DNA from: Aliiruegeria lutimaris
GTDB lineage: Bacteria > Pseudomonadota > Alphaproteobacteria > Rhodobacterales > Rhodobacteraceae
Reading direction: 5' to 3'
DNA: 64,000 bases
Assembly (NCBI RefSeq): GCF_900099935.1
Contig: NZ_FNEK01000019.1
Location: 1-64,000, forward strand
Every line of letters begins with the position of its first letter. The stretch's first letter is position 1. Under the pieces are notes generated by a model that saw only the letters and a list, made by a program, of their open reading frames with translations, did no database searches and was not told the DNA's origin. Of this stretch, positions 53,507 to 61,458 are shown piece by piece. Made by a program: the position numbers and the translations under genes.

Positions 53507-54481
53507 GTGAAACATCTCAGATCCATCGCGTGCGGCACTGTTGCCGCCATGGCCCTTGCCGCCGGAGCGGCCGAGGCTCAGGTCGTAACCATCGCAACCG
53601 GTGCCCAAGGGTCGGTCGCCTACAGCTCCGGGCAGGCCGTTGCCCGGGTGGCAAATGACGTCGGCATTACTGCGCGCACGCAGCCGCTGGTCGGTTACCT
53701 TCCGTTGATCAATTCAGGCGAAGTCGATTTCGGCTTCTCCAACGGTGTTGAGGCCGCTTTTGCCTATACCGGAACGGGCAACTATGACCGCGAGAACCCG
53801 AACATGCGCCTCGCAGGCGTGATGTTTCCGCTCACCACCGGCCTTATGGCCCCCTGTGATCTCGGCCTGAAGACTGCCGCCGATCTCGCGGCCAAGGCGT
53901 CCGAACTGCGGATCGCGTCGGAATACACCTCCTCGACGATCATCCCCTATTACATTCAGGGCGGGCTTGCGAATGCGGGCGTCAGCTATGACGACTTCCA
54001 GAAGGTCCCGGTGGCGAGTTTTGTTGACGGCATCAACGCGCTTGGAGACGGGCTGGTGGATGTCGCGCTCGTCAGCCTGAATGCGGGTGCCGGCCAGCAA
54101 GCGGCTGTCCAACTCAAGGGGCGGGGAGGGCTGTGCTACATCTCTCTGGACGACTCCGACGAAGGCGTTGCAGCCTTCAAGGGGCAGCTTGCCTCCGGCT
54201 GGCTGGTTCCGTTCAAGCAGAATCCGGACATAAACGGTCTCCAGGAGCACGGCGCCACCATCATGCGCATCCCGTGGGTGCTTCTGACCAATGCCGAGGT
54301 GGACGAGGAAACGGTCTATACGCTGGTCAAGAGCGTGGCCGAGGGCAAGGAGGCACTGACGGAGGCCTTTGGCCTGTTCCGGTTAGCCGACGCGCAGAAA
54401 ATGGCGCCGGCAAGCGAAGTCCCCTATCACCCTGGCGCCCTGCGCTACTTCGAGGAAGCCGGCATTCCCGTCGGCGAATGA
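53507..54481 (+). CDS. TAXI-family TRAP substrate-binding protein
   Basis: 324 residues from GTG 53507 (AGGGAGGAAATC). Signal peptide 1-24, then VTIATGAQGSVAYSSGQAVA, INSGEVDFGFSNGVEAAFAY and EYTSSTIIPYYIQGGLANAG, the TAXI fold. It binds the transported acid in the periplasm for the fused permease encoded 28 bp upstream. Cys pair (PCDLG, GGLCYIS) is unusual but the family is variable. Confidence 0.87.
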   Translation: MKHLRSIACGTVAAMALAAGAAEAQVVTIATGAQGSVAYSSGQAVARVANDVGITARTQPLVGYLPLINSGEVDFGFSNGVEAAFAYTGTGNYDRENPNMRLAGVMFPLTTGLMAPCDLGLKTAADLAAKASELRIASEYTSSTIIPYYIQGGLANAGVSYDDFQKVPVASFVDGINALGDGLVDVALVSLNAGAGQQAAVQLKGRGGLCYISLDDSDEGVAAFKGQLASGWLVPFKQNPDINGLQEHGATIMRIPWVLLTNAEVDEETVYTLVKSVAEGKEALTEAFGLFRLADAQKMAPASEVPYHPGALRYFEEAGIPVGE

Positions 54482-54489
54482 TCTCACGG

Positions 54490-54517
54490 ACACGCGCCGG
54501 GTTTTTCCGGCGCGTGT
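54490..54517 (+). terminator. Hairpin between TAXI binding protein and hydrolase genes
   Basis: Perfect 11-bp stem ACACGCGCCGG/CCGGCGCGTGT with a GTTTTT loop, directly after the binding-protein stop. No U-run follows, and the hydrolase start is 28 bp on, so it may be an attenuator or mRNA-stabilising stem within the operon. Confidence 0.55.
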
Positions 54518-54544
54518 GACCTTAAAACAAGGGAATTCGGGCAC

Positions 54545-55210
54545 ATGATGACAGAGCTCAAGGCTTCGGACGGCCACGCACTCGACTGCTGGATGGAACC
54601 GGCGCAAGGCGACCGCAAGGGCGGTATCGTGATCCTGCAGGAGATCTTCGGCGTCACCGATCAACTCAAGGGTGTCGCCGCCCGTTACGCCGCGCTCGGC
54701 TACGATGTTGCAATCCCAGCTCTGTTCGACAGGTTCGAAAAGGGCGCGGTCATTCCCTTCAGCGAGGGACCCCGCGGACGCGACATGATGTTGGCCTCGG
54801 ATCTCGAAACGACGATGAAGGACGTGGATGCCGCTGTTCAGGCGCTGAAGGCCAAAGGCGGCAAGGTCGGTGTGATCGGCTTCTGCTGGGGCGGCGGGCT
54901 GGCCATTCGTGCCGCCCAGATCCTCGATATCGCCGCAGCGGTCGCCTTTTACGGCACCCGGCTGCCCCAATACCAGATCGCCCCGCTCAGGGCGCCGGTT
55001 CAGGGCCATTATGGCCGCGAGGACAGCCATGTTCCCGCCGAGATGCTCGACGCCGCGCGCGCGTATTTCCCGGAAATGGAGGTGTTCACCTATGATGGCG
55101 CCGGCCATGCCTTTGCCAACGATGCCCGCCCCGCGGATTATGTGGAGCAAGCCGCCGAAACGGCACATGGGCGCGCGGCGGAGTTCCTGAACTCCCAACT
55201 GGCATCCTAG
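54545..55210 (+). CDS. Dienelactone hydrolase-family protein
   Basis: 221 residues. Alpha/beta hydrolase with the DLH triad: Cys in VIGFCWGGGLAIRAAQ, Asp in GHYGREDSHVP and His in DGAGHAFAND; Glu in ILQEIFGV is the accessory residue. It hydrolyses dienelactones or related lactones in the cytosol. Its place after the pyrone lactonase and transporter suggests it opens a second lactone in the same catabolic programme. Confidence 0.88.
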   Translation: MMTELKASDGHALDCWMEPAQGDRKGGIVILQEIFGVTDQLKGVAARYAALGYDVAIPALFDRFEKGAVIPFSEGPRGRDMMLASDLETTMKDVDAAVQALKAKGGKVGVIGFCWGGGLAIRAAQILDIAAAVAFYGTRLPQYQIAPLRAPVQGHYGREDSHVPAEMLDAARAYFPEMEVFTYDGAGHAFANDARPADYVEQAAETAHGRAAEFLNSQLAS

Positions 55211-55403
55211 GCACGCCACCCAAGAGCGGACCGCCGAATTTCAGGGGGCAGAGCGGAGTCGGTTGAGCGGGGCGGCCGGCCCCGCGTGGCCAGGCTTCCG
55301 CGTTCAAATCTCTAAATTGGCCCGAAAACATCCGCGTGGCGGTGATGTTCCATGTTCACTTCCCGCGGTTGCTGCGGAACGTCGGGGACTTGTCACACGA
55401 GGG

Positions 55404-55560
55404 GAGCGAGCGATGCAGCGTTTCCGGTGGATCCGAAGTTTGAACAAGTTCTCGTCCATCCACGTCTTTGTCTTCAACCAATTCAAGTCTGAGCGAGGCC
55501 TTTCCTCCGGGTTCCGATGTGGGAAGGCCTCCCGCAGCGCGTCGACGGAATCCTTTTCCT
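55404..55560 (+). pseudogene. IS6-family-like transposase C-terminal remnant
   Basis: The stretch GERAMQRFRWIRSLNKFSSI, then FVFNQFKSERGLSSGFRCGK matches in pattern the C-terminal end of IS6-group transposases found in Rhodobacteraceae (RERAMQRFRS..KFSSVHA..NHFNQERHL). The DDE domain is absent and the tail has drifted. The surrounding 55211-55711 region contains no other recognisable gene. Confidence 0.5.
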
Positions 55561-55711
55561 CCTGCGAGCCAAAAGCATCCGCGCCGCCCATGCAACCCTG
55601 GACAGAAGGGTTGGTATTCGGGTCAGTCCGCCCGAATTCTCTGTTTGCCTATGGATCCCCTTGCTGACGTTGTACAAGTTCTTACGACTGCCTCGATGCC
55701 GCCGGCGGGCC

Positions 55712-57091
55712 TTATTCCGTGATTTCCGACCGCTTCCAATCGCCCCGGAAGAGGCGGCGGTGAAAGGCTGGGAATTTCAGAAACTCCTCCCAGAGAAGAA
55801 GCGATAGCACCCAGATGGCTGCGACGTCGAAATGGAGTACCGCCAGCGCTGTCGCCGGGACGCGAAACAGCCATTGCGCCCAGACGAAGATGTGCATCAC
55901 GTAAATTGTGTCACCACTGGCCCTGAGCGTGTTTCCGCAAATTGCGTTGGATCCCTTCGGAAAGGGTAGGACAAGCAAGACGGGCAAGAAGCCAAACAGC
56001 ACCGCGCGCGTCTGCGCGTTCAGGTCCGCGTAAAGCACGCTGGCAGACAGGCAGACCGCGAGATAGACGGTCGCCACGACGACTGCCGCAACGAAGGCCC
56101 CGCGCCATGCGCTGCCAAGGAACCGATCCAGCACCGCTTCGTTTTCGCCCCTACCGAGAAGTTGCGCGATGATGATGCCGGTCGCCTGAGCCCACTGCAT
56201 GCCGATCGTGCCGCCCACCATGATCCAAGGCGCAATCAGGGTCATCGCGGCGAATTCGTTGAGGCTCAAACGGGCGTAGATCAACGTGCATACATGGGTC
56301 GCGAAGGTCGCGCTGAAAAACGTTGCTGCAATCGGCAGGGAAAAGGCCAGGTGCCGTTTCAGCGTTTCGATGAAGTTGGCCTGGCGCCAGCCGGGAACAT
56401 GACGAAGCTTTCCGTCGAGCCTGTCGAGGCGGTAGATGAGAAAAGCAACCTGGACCGATATGGCAATGGCGCTTCCCATCGCCGCGCCGGTGACGCCGAA
56501 AGCGGGCAGCCCCAGATACCCATGGATGAGCACTATGCTGGTGACGACATTTATCGGAAGGGAAAGGAGGAAACTGTAGAGTGGAATCCTTGATTGCCCG
56601 CATCCGTTGAAATGACTCGACAGGCTCTGGCCGATGGCTTCCCCGATGATCACCATCGAGAAGACGGCGAGGTAGGACCGGGAAAGATCTGCAACCTCGG
56701 GCGATGGCGCAATCGTTTCAATCAAAGAACCACCGAATGCCGAGATTGCCAGAAGACCGATGAGCCCGACTGCGAGGCTTAGCGTTGTGCCGGCGGCGAG
56801 CACTGATTTCAGGAAGACCGGGTCGCCTGTGCCGAAAGCCTGTGCCGTGCGAATCTGCATCGCGTTGGAGAACGCCAGAATCGCTCCCAGGACGAACCCG
56901 GCGATGGCTGCCGCCAGGCCCATCGCAGCCAGCGCTGTCTCTCCAAGGGCAGAGACGAGATAGGCATCAATCACGACAGTGCCGTGCAGAATGATCGCCT
57001 TGAGCGTCATCGGCCATGCCAGTTTGAACACATTGCGGGCAGTCGGGCCTGTCACAGTCGATGTGGAAATCGTTGAATTGGACGAGGGCAT
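55712..57091 (-). CDS. MATE-family efflux transporter
   Basis: 459 residues with 12 predicted membrane segments. Multi-antimicrobial extrusion fold: LAWPMTLKAIILHGTVVIDAY, SLSSHFNGCGQSRIPLYSFL and WAQATGIIIAQLLGRGENEA. It exports drugs or metabolites with Na+ or H+. It lies downstream of a GntR gene on the same strand (106-bp gap), which may regulate it. The export substrate is unknown. Confidence 0.88.
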   Translation of the reverse strand: MPSSNSTISTSTVTGPTARNVFKLAWPMTLKAIILHGTVVIDAYLVSALGETALAAMGLAAAIAGFVLGAILAFSNAMQIRTAQAFGTGDPVFLKSVLAAGTTLSLAVGLIGLLAISAFGGSLIETIAPSPEVADLSRSYLAVFSMVIIGEAIGQSLSSHFNGCGQSRIPLYSFLLSLPINVVTSIVLIHGYLGLPAFGVTGAAMGSAIAISVQVAFLIYRLDRLDGKLRHVPGWRQANFIETLKRHLAFSLPIAATFFSATFATHVCTLIYARLSLNEFAAMTLIAPWIMVGGTIGMQWAQATGIIIAQLLGRGENEAVLDRFLGSAWRGAFVAAVVVATVYLAVCLSASVLYADLNAQTRAVLFGFLPVLLVLPFPKGSNAICGNTLRASGDTIYVMHIFVWAQWLFRVPATALAVLHFDVAAIWVLSLLLWEEFLKFPAFHRRLFRGDWKRSEITE

Positions 57092-57197
57092 GTGGACGGG
57101 GCGTTCCTAGGCGAGCCGAGGACTCGGCGCGCGCGCAAGATCGAAATACGCGGTGCATCACATCGCGTGTCGGGGGGGGCGGGAATGTTCTCGGGCT

Positions 57198-57890
57198 TCA
57201 GGCGCTCGGCGGCTCGAAGAAATGCGCGGCCGTCTGCGACAGGTGCTCGATCGTTTCGTCGAGTCGCGAGAGGTGGAGCATTCCCACTTCGACGGCACGT
57301 TCGGGATCGTTTCTCTTCACCGCATCCGCAATCTCTCGGTGATCCGCAACCAGTTCGGGCATCCGTTGCTCCTTTGAGAGGCCCAACATACACAAACGGT
57401 CTACCTTCGCTTTTTCGGTCATGATGACGTCAAATGCATATTCCACATTCGCGATCTGGCAGAGCGTCCTGTGGAACTCGTAGTCAAGCGCGCCGAAGCC
57501 ATCCACGTCCTTATCCGCCATCGCTTTTTCCTGATCGGCCAGGGCGTTGTCGAGGAGGGCCGCACCACGTGCGTCGCAATTTTTGGCGGCGCGCCGAAGA
57601 ACTTCGGTCTCGATCGCGGCGCGAACGAAACGTGCCTTTTCGATTTCCCGCGCGGAGAACCGTTTCACTTCGGTGGCTCGTTGTGGACGGATCATCAGAA
57701 GGTCAAGATTCGCGAGACGGCTGAAGGCATCGCGCACGGGTTGTCGCGAGACGCCAAACCGTGCCGCCATTTCGGCTTCGGAGATTTTTTCGCCGGGCAT
57801 CAAGCGAAGTGACAGGATCTCTTCGTGGAGATAGTCGAAGATGTCGTCGACACGCGGGCGTCGCTCGTTGAGATCGGTTACCTGCTCCAT
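57198..57890 (-). CDS. GntR/FadR-family regulator
   Basis: 230 residues from ATG 57890 (GGAGAA upstream). Winged helix MAARFGVSRQPVRDAFSRLA at about residues 40-60 and FCD effector domain with AIETEVLRRAAKNCDARGAA and ALDYEFHRTLCQIANVEYAF, whose Asp and His bind metal. It is divergent from the oligosaccharide ABC operon. Its own leader has a palindrome at 57906-57919 and the operon carries two related sites, so it is the best candidate repressor of the ABC genes. Confidence 0.9.
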   Translation of the reverse strand: MEQVTDLNERRPRVDDIFDYLHEEILSLRLMPGEKISEAEMAARFGVSRQPVRDAFSRLANLDLLMIRPQRATEVKRFSAREIEKARFVRAAIETEVLRRAAKNCDARGAALLDNALADQEKAMADKDVDGFGALDYEFHRTLCQIANVEYAFDVIMTEKAKVDRLCMLGLSKEQRMPELVADHREIADAVKRNDPERAVEVGMLHLSRLDETIEHLSQTAAHFFEPPSA

Positions 57891-57905
57891 TGATTGTTCT
57901 CCATC

Positions 57906-57919
57906 TTGTAGTCCTACAA
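57906..57919. promoter_or_regulatory. Palindrome upstream of the GntR gene
   Basis: TTGTAGTCCTACAA is a perfect inverted repeat (TTGTAG/CTACAA with a 2-base centre) 15 bp before the GntR start, in a position suited to autoregulation. A half-site CTACAA recurs at 58325-58330. Confidence 0.5.
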
Positions 57920-58338
57920 CTGTTTCGAGTTGCACGCGGGTGTCTTGCTCGCCCTGCAAGTCGGTGCGCGTGCGTTGCTTTTCTGTTTCGCACCGAACAT
58001 AGCAATATACCGAGCGCCTGTTGGGAGAATTTCTCGATTGCTGCCAGCGCCGATCTGGTCGCGCTTCGATGGCTGGTTTGTCAAGCGACGTGGAGCCACC
58101 GCTGTTACGTAAACAGTCTGGAACTCCGTTTCCTGTCGGCTTGCTAATTCAAGCTTGCCATTCTCATGGCCCCGGCGACCGCGGTTCAACATCCTATTAA
58201 CTGCCCTCGCACCGCATGCGCAGAAGCCAGCTGCAGGCGACGTAGCAATGGTCTGTCTGCGGGTGTTCGCGGCGAGATCCATTTCTTCCTTTGTTTCCAT
58301 CTGTTTCCCGAGGTCGACTCAACCCTACAACGATTTAG
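57920..58338. other. Long divergent intergenic stretch without a gene
   Basis: No coding frame with a credible start or family match was seen here. The unusual length (552 bp in all between the divergent starts) leaves room for promoters or a small RNA, but none is recognisable by eye apart from the two operator-like sites at its ends. Confidence 0.4.
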
Positions 58339-58372
58339 ACTAGTATACCAGTAAGATTACTAGTATCCCAGA
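58339..58372. promoter_or_regulatory. Two GntR-like operators 20 bp apart upstream of the oligosaccharide ABC operon
   Basis: ACTAGTATACCAGT (58339-58352) is an ACT-N-GTATAC-N-AGT palindrome of the form bound by FadR/GntR dimers. ACTAGTATCCCAGA (58359-58372) repeats it imperfectly exactly 20 bp downstream. Both lie 70-105 bp before the first gene (58443). Confidence 0.6.
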
Positions 58373-58442
58373 TTGTGAGCGAAGCGAATCAATTGCTCAG
58401 ACCATTTCGCCGAGGGGAGTCGGCGCACAGAGGGGAGGAGCC

Positions 58443-59546
58443 ATGTCCGGCGTTAGTCTCGAGGGCATCGTAAAAGCCTACGGCGCGACTCAGGTGGTCC
58501 ATGGGATCAACCTTGAGGTTCAGGAGAAGGAATTCGTCGTTCTGGTCGGGCCGTCAGGCTGCGGAAAGTCGACTGTCCTGCGGATGATTGCGGGCCTTGA
58601 AGAAATTTCGGACGGCGACCTCACGATCGACGGGCGACATGTGAACCGCGTCGCACCCAAGGACCGTGACGTGGCCATGGTTTTCCAGAACTACGCGCTC
58701 TATCCGCACCTCAACGTCGCGGACAACATGGCTTTCGGGCTGCGCATCCGTAAGGAGAAAAAGGAAAAGATCGCCGAGTCCGTCGCCGAGGTGGGCGCCA
58801 TTCTCGGCCTGACCGAGTATCTTGACCGCCGTCCGGCCGATCTGTCCGGCGGCCAGCGCCAGCGTGTCGCCATGGGGCGTGCCATCGTGCGCAGACCAAA
58901 GGTCTTCCTCTTTGACGAGCCGCTTTCGAACCTTGACGCCAAGCTGCGCACCCAGATGCGCGCAGAGATCAAGCGGTTGCACAAGCGGCTCGGCGTGACC
59001 TCGATCTACGTTACGCACGATCAAGTCGAGGCGATGACGCTCGCAGACCGGATCGTGGTCATGAACAGCGGCCGGATCGAGCAGATTGGCTCACCGATGG
59101 AGCTGTTCCTGAACCCCACAAACACTTTCGTCGCAGGGTTTCTCGGCTCGCCGCCGATGAACATGGTCAAGGCCCGCATCAAGGCCGGTGACAACGGGCC
59201 GATCGCAAGGTTCGGCGGCCAGTCCATTCCGTTGGCTCCTCTCGACACGCTTCGCAACAGCGAGGGGCGCGAGGTGATCCTTGGCATCCGCCCGGAATTC
59301 GTGACGGTTGTCGAAGACGCCATTCCCGGACGGGTCGAGGTCGAGCTTGATCTTGTCGAGACGCTTGGATCGGAGGCTTTGATCCACGCCAAGCTGTCGG
59401 GCGAGCCATTCGTCATCCGGACCGACACCGTGGGCCATCTCGGTGTCCTCGACGGGATCTCCGGGTTCACCGTCGAGCCCAACCTCGTCCGTGTCTTCGA
59501 TGCTGAATCCGGGAGCGCACTTCCCGGTCAGGAGATCGCGAGATGA
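58443..59546 (+). CDS. ugpC: ABC transporter ATPase, UgpC/MalK-type
   Basis: 367 residues. Walker A VGPSGCGKST at about 35-44, Q-loop VFQNYALYPH, signature LSGGQRQRVAMGRAIVRRP, Walker B VFLFDEPLSNLD, switch His VTHDQVEAMT and a C-terminal TOBE domain (ILGIRPEFVTV). It energises the two permeases that follow. Its stop overlaps the next start by 4 bases. Symbol follows the MalK/UgpC family, not a proven glycerol-phosphate role. Confidence 0.88.
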   Translation: MSGVSLEGIVKAYGATQVVHGINLEVQEKEFVVLVGPSGCGKSTVLRMIAGLEEISDGDLTIDGRHVNRVAPKDRDVAMVFQNYALYPHLNVADNMAFGLRIRKEKKEKIAESVAEVGAILGLTEYLDRRPADLSGGQRQRVAMGRAIVRRPKVFLFDEPLSNLDAKLRTQMRAEIKRLHKRLGVTSIYVTHDQVEAMTLADRIVVMNSGRIEQIGSPMELFLNPTNTFVAGFLGSPPMNMVKARIKAGDNGPIARFGGQSIPLAPLDTLRNSEGREVILGIRPEFVTVVEDAIPGRVEVELDLVETLGSEALIHAKLSGEPFVIRTDTVGHLGVLDGISGFTVEPNLVRVFDAESGSALPGQEIAR

Positions 59547-60538
59547 CCAGCGATCCCAACCTCCACGGCAGCAAGACCGAGGAACTCATCGTCGAAGCCA
59601 GCGAGGCGCTGCGCAGCCGAAAACCAAGCCGGATGGTTCGCATCGGCGATCACCTGAAACGGGAATGGCAGATCTACCTGCTGCTGTTGCCGACCATCCT
59701 CTGGCTGCTGATATTTCTCTACAAACCCATGTACGGGCTCCAGATCGCGTTCAAGGACTACAGCGTTTTTCGCGGTGTGGCCGGAAGCGCATGGGTCGGG
59801 CTCGAACACTTCCAGACCCTTTTCAGCAACGACCAATTCCTGAGAGCGTTGCGAAACACCGTCATCATCAGCTTCTACGGCCTGATCTTCGGCTTTCCGA
59901 TGCCGATCTTCCTGGCGCTGATGTTCAACGAGATCCTGCACCAGACTTTCAAGAAGACGTCTCAGACGATCATCTATCTGCCGCACTTCATCTCTTCGGT
60001 GATCATCGCCGGTATCGTTATCACCGCGTTCTCGCCGTCGGCCGGCATCGTAAACACCGTAATGGGCTGGTTCGGGATAGATCCGATCTACTTCCTGACC
60101 AAGCCGGAATGGTTCCGTCCAATCTTTGTCGGCACCGGCATATGGCAGGAGGCCGGCTTCCAGTCGATCGTCTACCTGGCCGCGATCGCCGGCGTCTCGC
60201 CCACGCTCTATGAGAGCGCGGTCGTGGACGGTGCCAGCCGGTGGCAGATGATGTGGAAGATCACCATCCCGTCGATCCTGCCGACCATCATCATCATGTT
60301 GATCATCCGTATCGGCAACATGCTGGAAGTCAGCTTCGAGATGATCATCCTTCTCTACCAGCCCGCGACCTACGAGACAGCGGACGTGGTGAACACCTTC
60401 ATCTATCGCCAGGGCATCCAGGGCGGCCAGTACGACCTCGCCGCTGCAGCCGGCCTGTTCAACGCAGTTGTCGCCTTCGTCCTAGTCATGAGCGCCAACA
60501 CGATTTCCAAGCGCTACTCGCGCACGTCGCTGTGGTGA
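59543..60538 (+). CDS. ABC transporter permease, LplB-type
   Basis: 331 residues with six membrane segments. Early segment WQIYLLLLPTILWLLIFLYK and KPMYGLQIAFKDYSVFRG are typical of LplB permeases. The ATPase-contacting EAA loop is near ESAVVDGASRWQMMWKITIP. This family carries complex oligosaccharides. It is coupled to the ATPase gene by ATGA overlap. Confidence 0.86.
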   Translation: MTSDPNLHGSKTEELIVEASEALRSRKPSRMVRIGDHLKREWQIYLLLLPTILWLLIFLYKPMYGLQIAFKDYSVFRGVAGSAWVGLEHFQTLFSNDQFLRALRNTVIISFYGLIFGFPMPIFLALMFNEILHQTFKKTSQTIIYLPHFISSVIIAGIVITAFSPSAGIVNTVMGWFGIDPIYFLTKPEWFRPIFVGTGIWQEAGFQSIVYLAAIAGVSPTLYESAVVDGASRWQMMWKITIPSILPTIIIMLIIRIGNMLEVSFEMIILLYQPATYETADVVNTFIYRQGIQGGQYDLAAAAGLFNAVVAFVLVMSANTISKRYSRTSLW

Positions 60539-60551
60539 GGAGGGCAAGACC

Positions 60552-61433
60552 ATGAGCAACCTGAATCTCTATTCCCGCGGCGACAAGCTCTTCGTCATCG
60601 TGAACATGATTCTGATCGCGATGTTCACGATATCGGCGCTCTACCCGTTCATCTACATTGCGTCGCTGTCGATGAGCACCGGCTTCGAAGCCCGCGCCGG
60701 CAACGTGATCCTGACCCCGGTCGGGTTCACGCTGGAGGCCTACAAGCGGGTGCTGAGCGAGCCGATGTTCTGGATCTCGTACCGGAACACGTTCATCTAC
60801 ACGATCGGCGGCACGCTCACGAGCCTCGCATTCATCATCCCCGGTGCCTATGCGCTCTCGCGGCCGCAGCTCTGGGGGCGACGGTTCTGGAACCTGATGG
60901 TGGCTTTCACCATGTGGTTCCACGCTGGCATGATCCCGTTCTTCCTGAACATGCGCGATCTTGGCCTGCTCGACAGCTACATCGGCATCATCATCGGATT
61001 TGCCGTCAACGGCTTCAACCTCATCTTGTTGCGCAACTTCTTCGAGGGCATCCCCCAGAGTTTTGAAGAAGCCGCGCGGATGGATGGCGCGAACGAGTTC
61101 CAGGTGCTCTGGAAGGTTTTCGTGCCGCTTTCAAAGCCGGCCTTGGCAACGGTCGCACTGTTCTGCGTCGTGTCCCGCTGGAACGGCTTCTTCTGGGCCA
61201 TGGTTCTGTTGCAGGACGAGAACAAGATCCCGCTGCAGGTCTACCTGCGCCACATCATCGTCGAGCTTTCGGACGACGAGGAATTCGCCAACACGCTGCT
61301 GACCTCGGCCTATTCCTTCGAGACCGTCAGCGCCGCCATCATCGTCTGCTCGATCATCCCGATCCTGCTCATCTACCCCTTCCTCCAGAAGTATTTCAGC
61401 AAGGGCATCCTGCTGGGTGGAGTGAAGGAATAA
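60552..61433 (+). CDS. ABC transporter permease, YtcP/LplC-type
   Basis: 293 residues with six membrane segments, including ALYPFIYIASLSMSTGFEA and the EAA loop EEAARMDGANEFQVLWKVFV. It is the second half of the membrane channel with the LplB-type permease encoded 13 bp upstream; SD GGAGGGCAAG precedes the ATG. Confidence 0.87.
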   Translation: MSNLNLYSRGDKLFVIVNMILIAMFTISALYPFIYIASLSMSTGFEARAGNVILTPVGFTLEAYKRVLSEPMFWISYRNTFIYTIGGTLTSLAFIIPGAYALSRPQLWGRRFWNLMVAFTMWFHAGMIPFFLNMRDLGLLDSYIGIIIGFAVNGFNLILLRNFFEGIPQSFEEAARMDGANEFQVLWKVFVPLSKPALATVALFCVVSRWNGFFWAMVLLQDENKIPLQVYLRHIIVELSDDEEFANTLLTSAYSFETVSAAIIVCSIIPILLIYPFLQKYFSKGILLGGVKE

Positions 61434-61458
61434 CAACGTTCGCAACAGGAGGAGACCC

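Noticed and set aside
52129-53550. Long minus-strand frame opposite the TRAP permease
   Set aside because: Low-complexity His/Asp/Gln-rich composition typical of antisense to membrane proteins; no motif.
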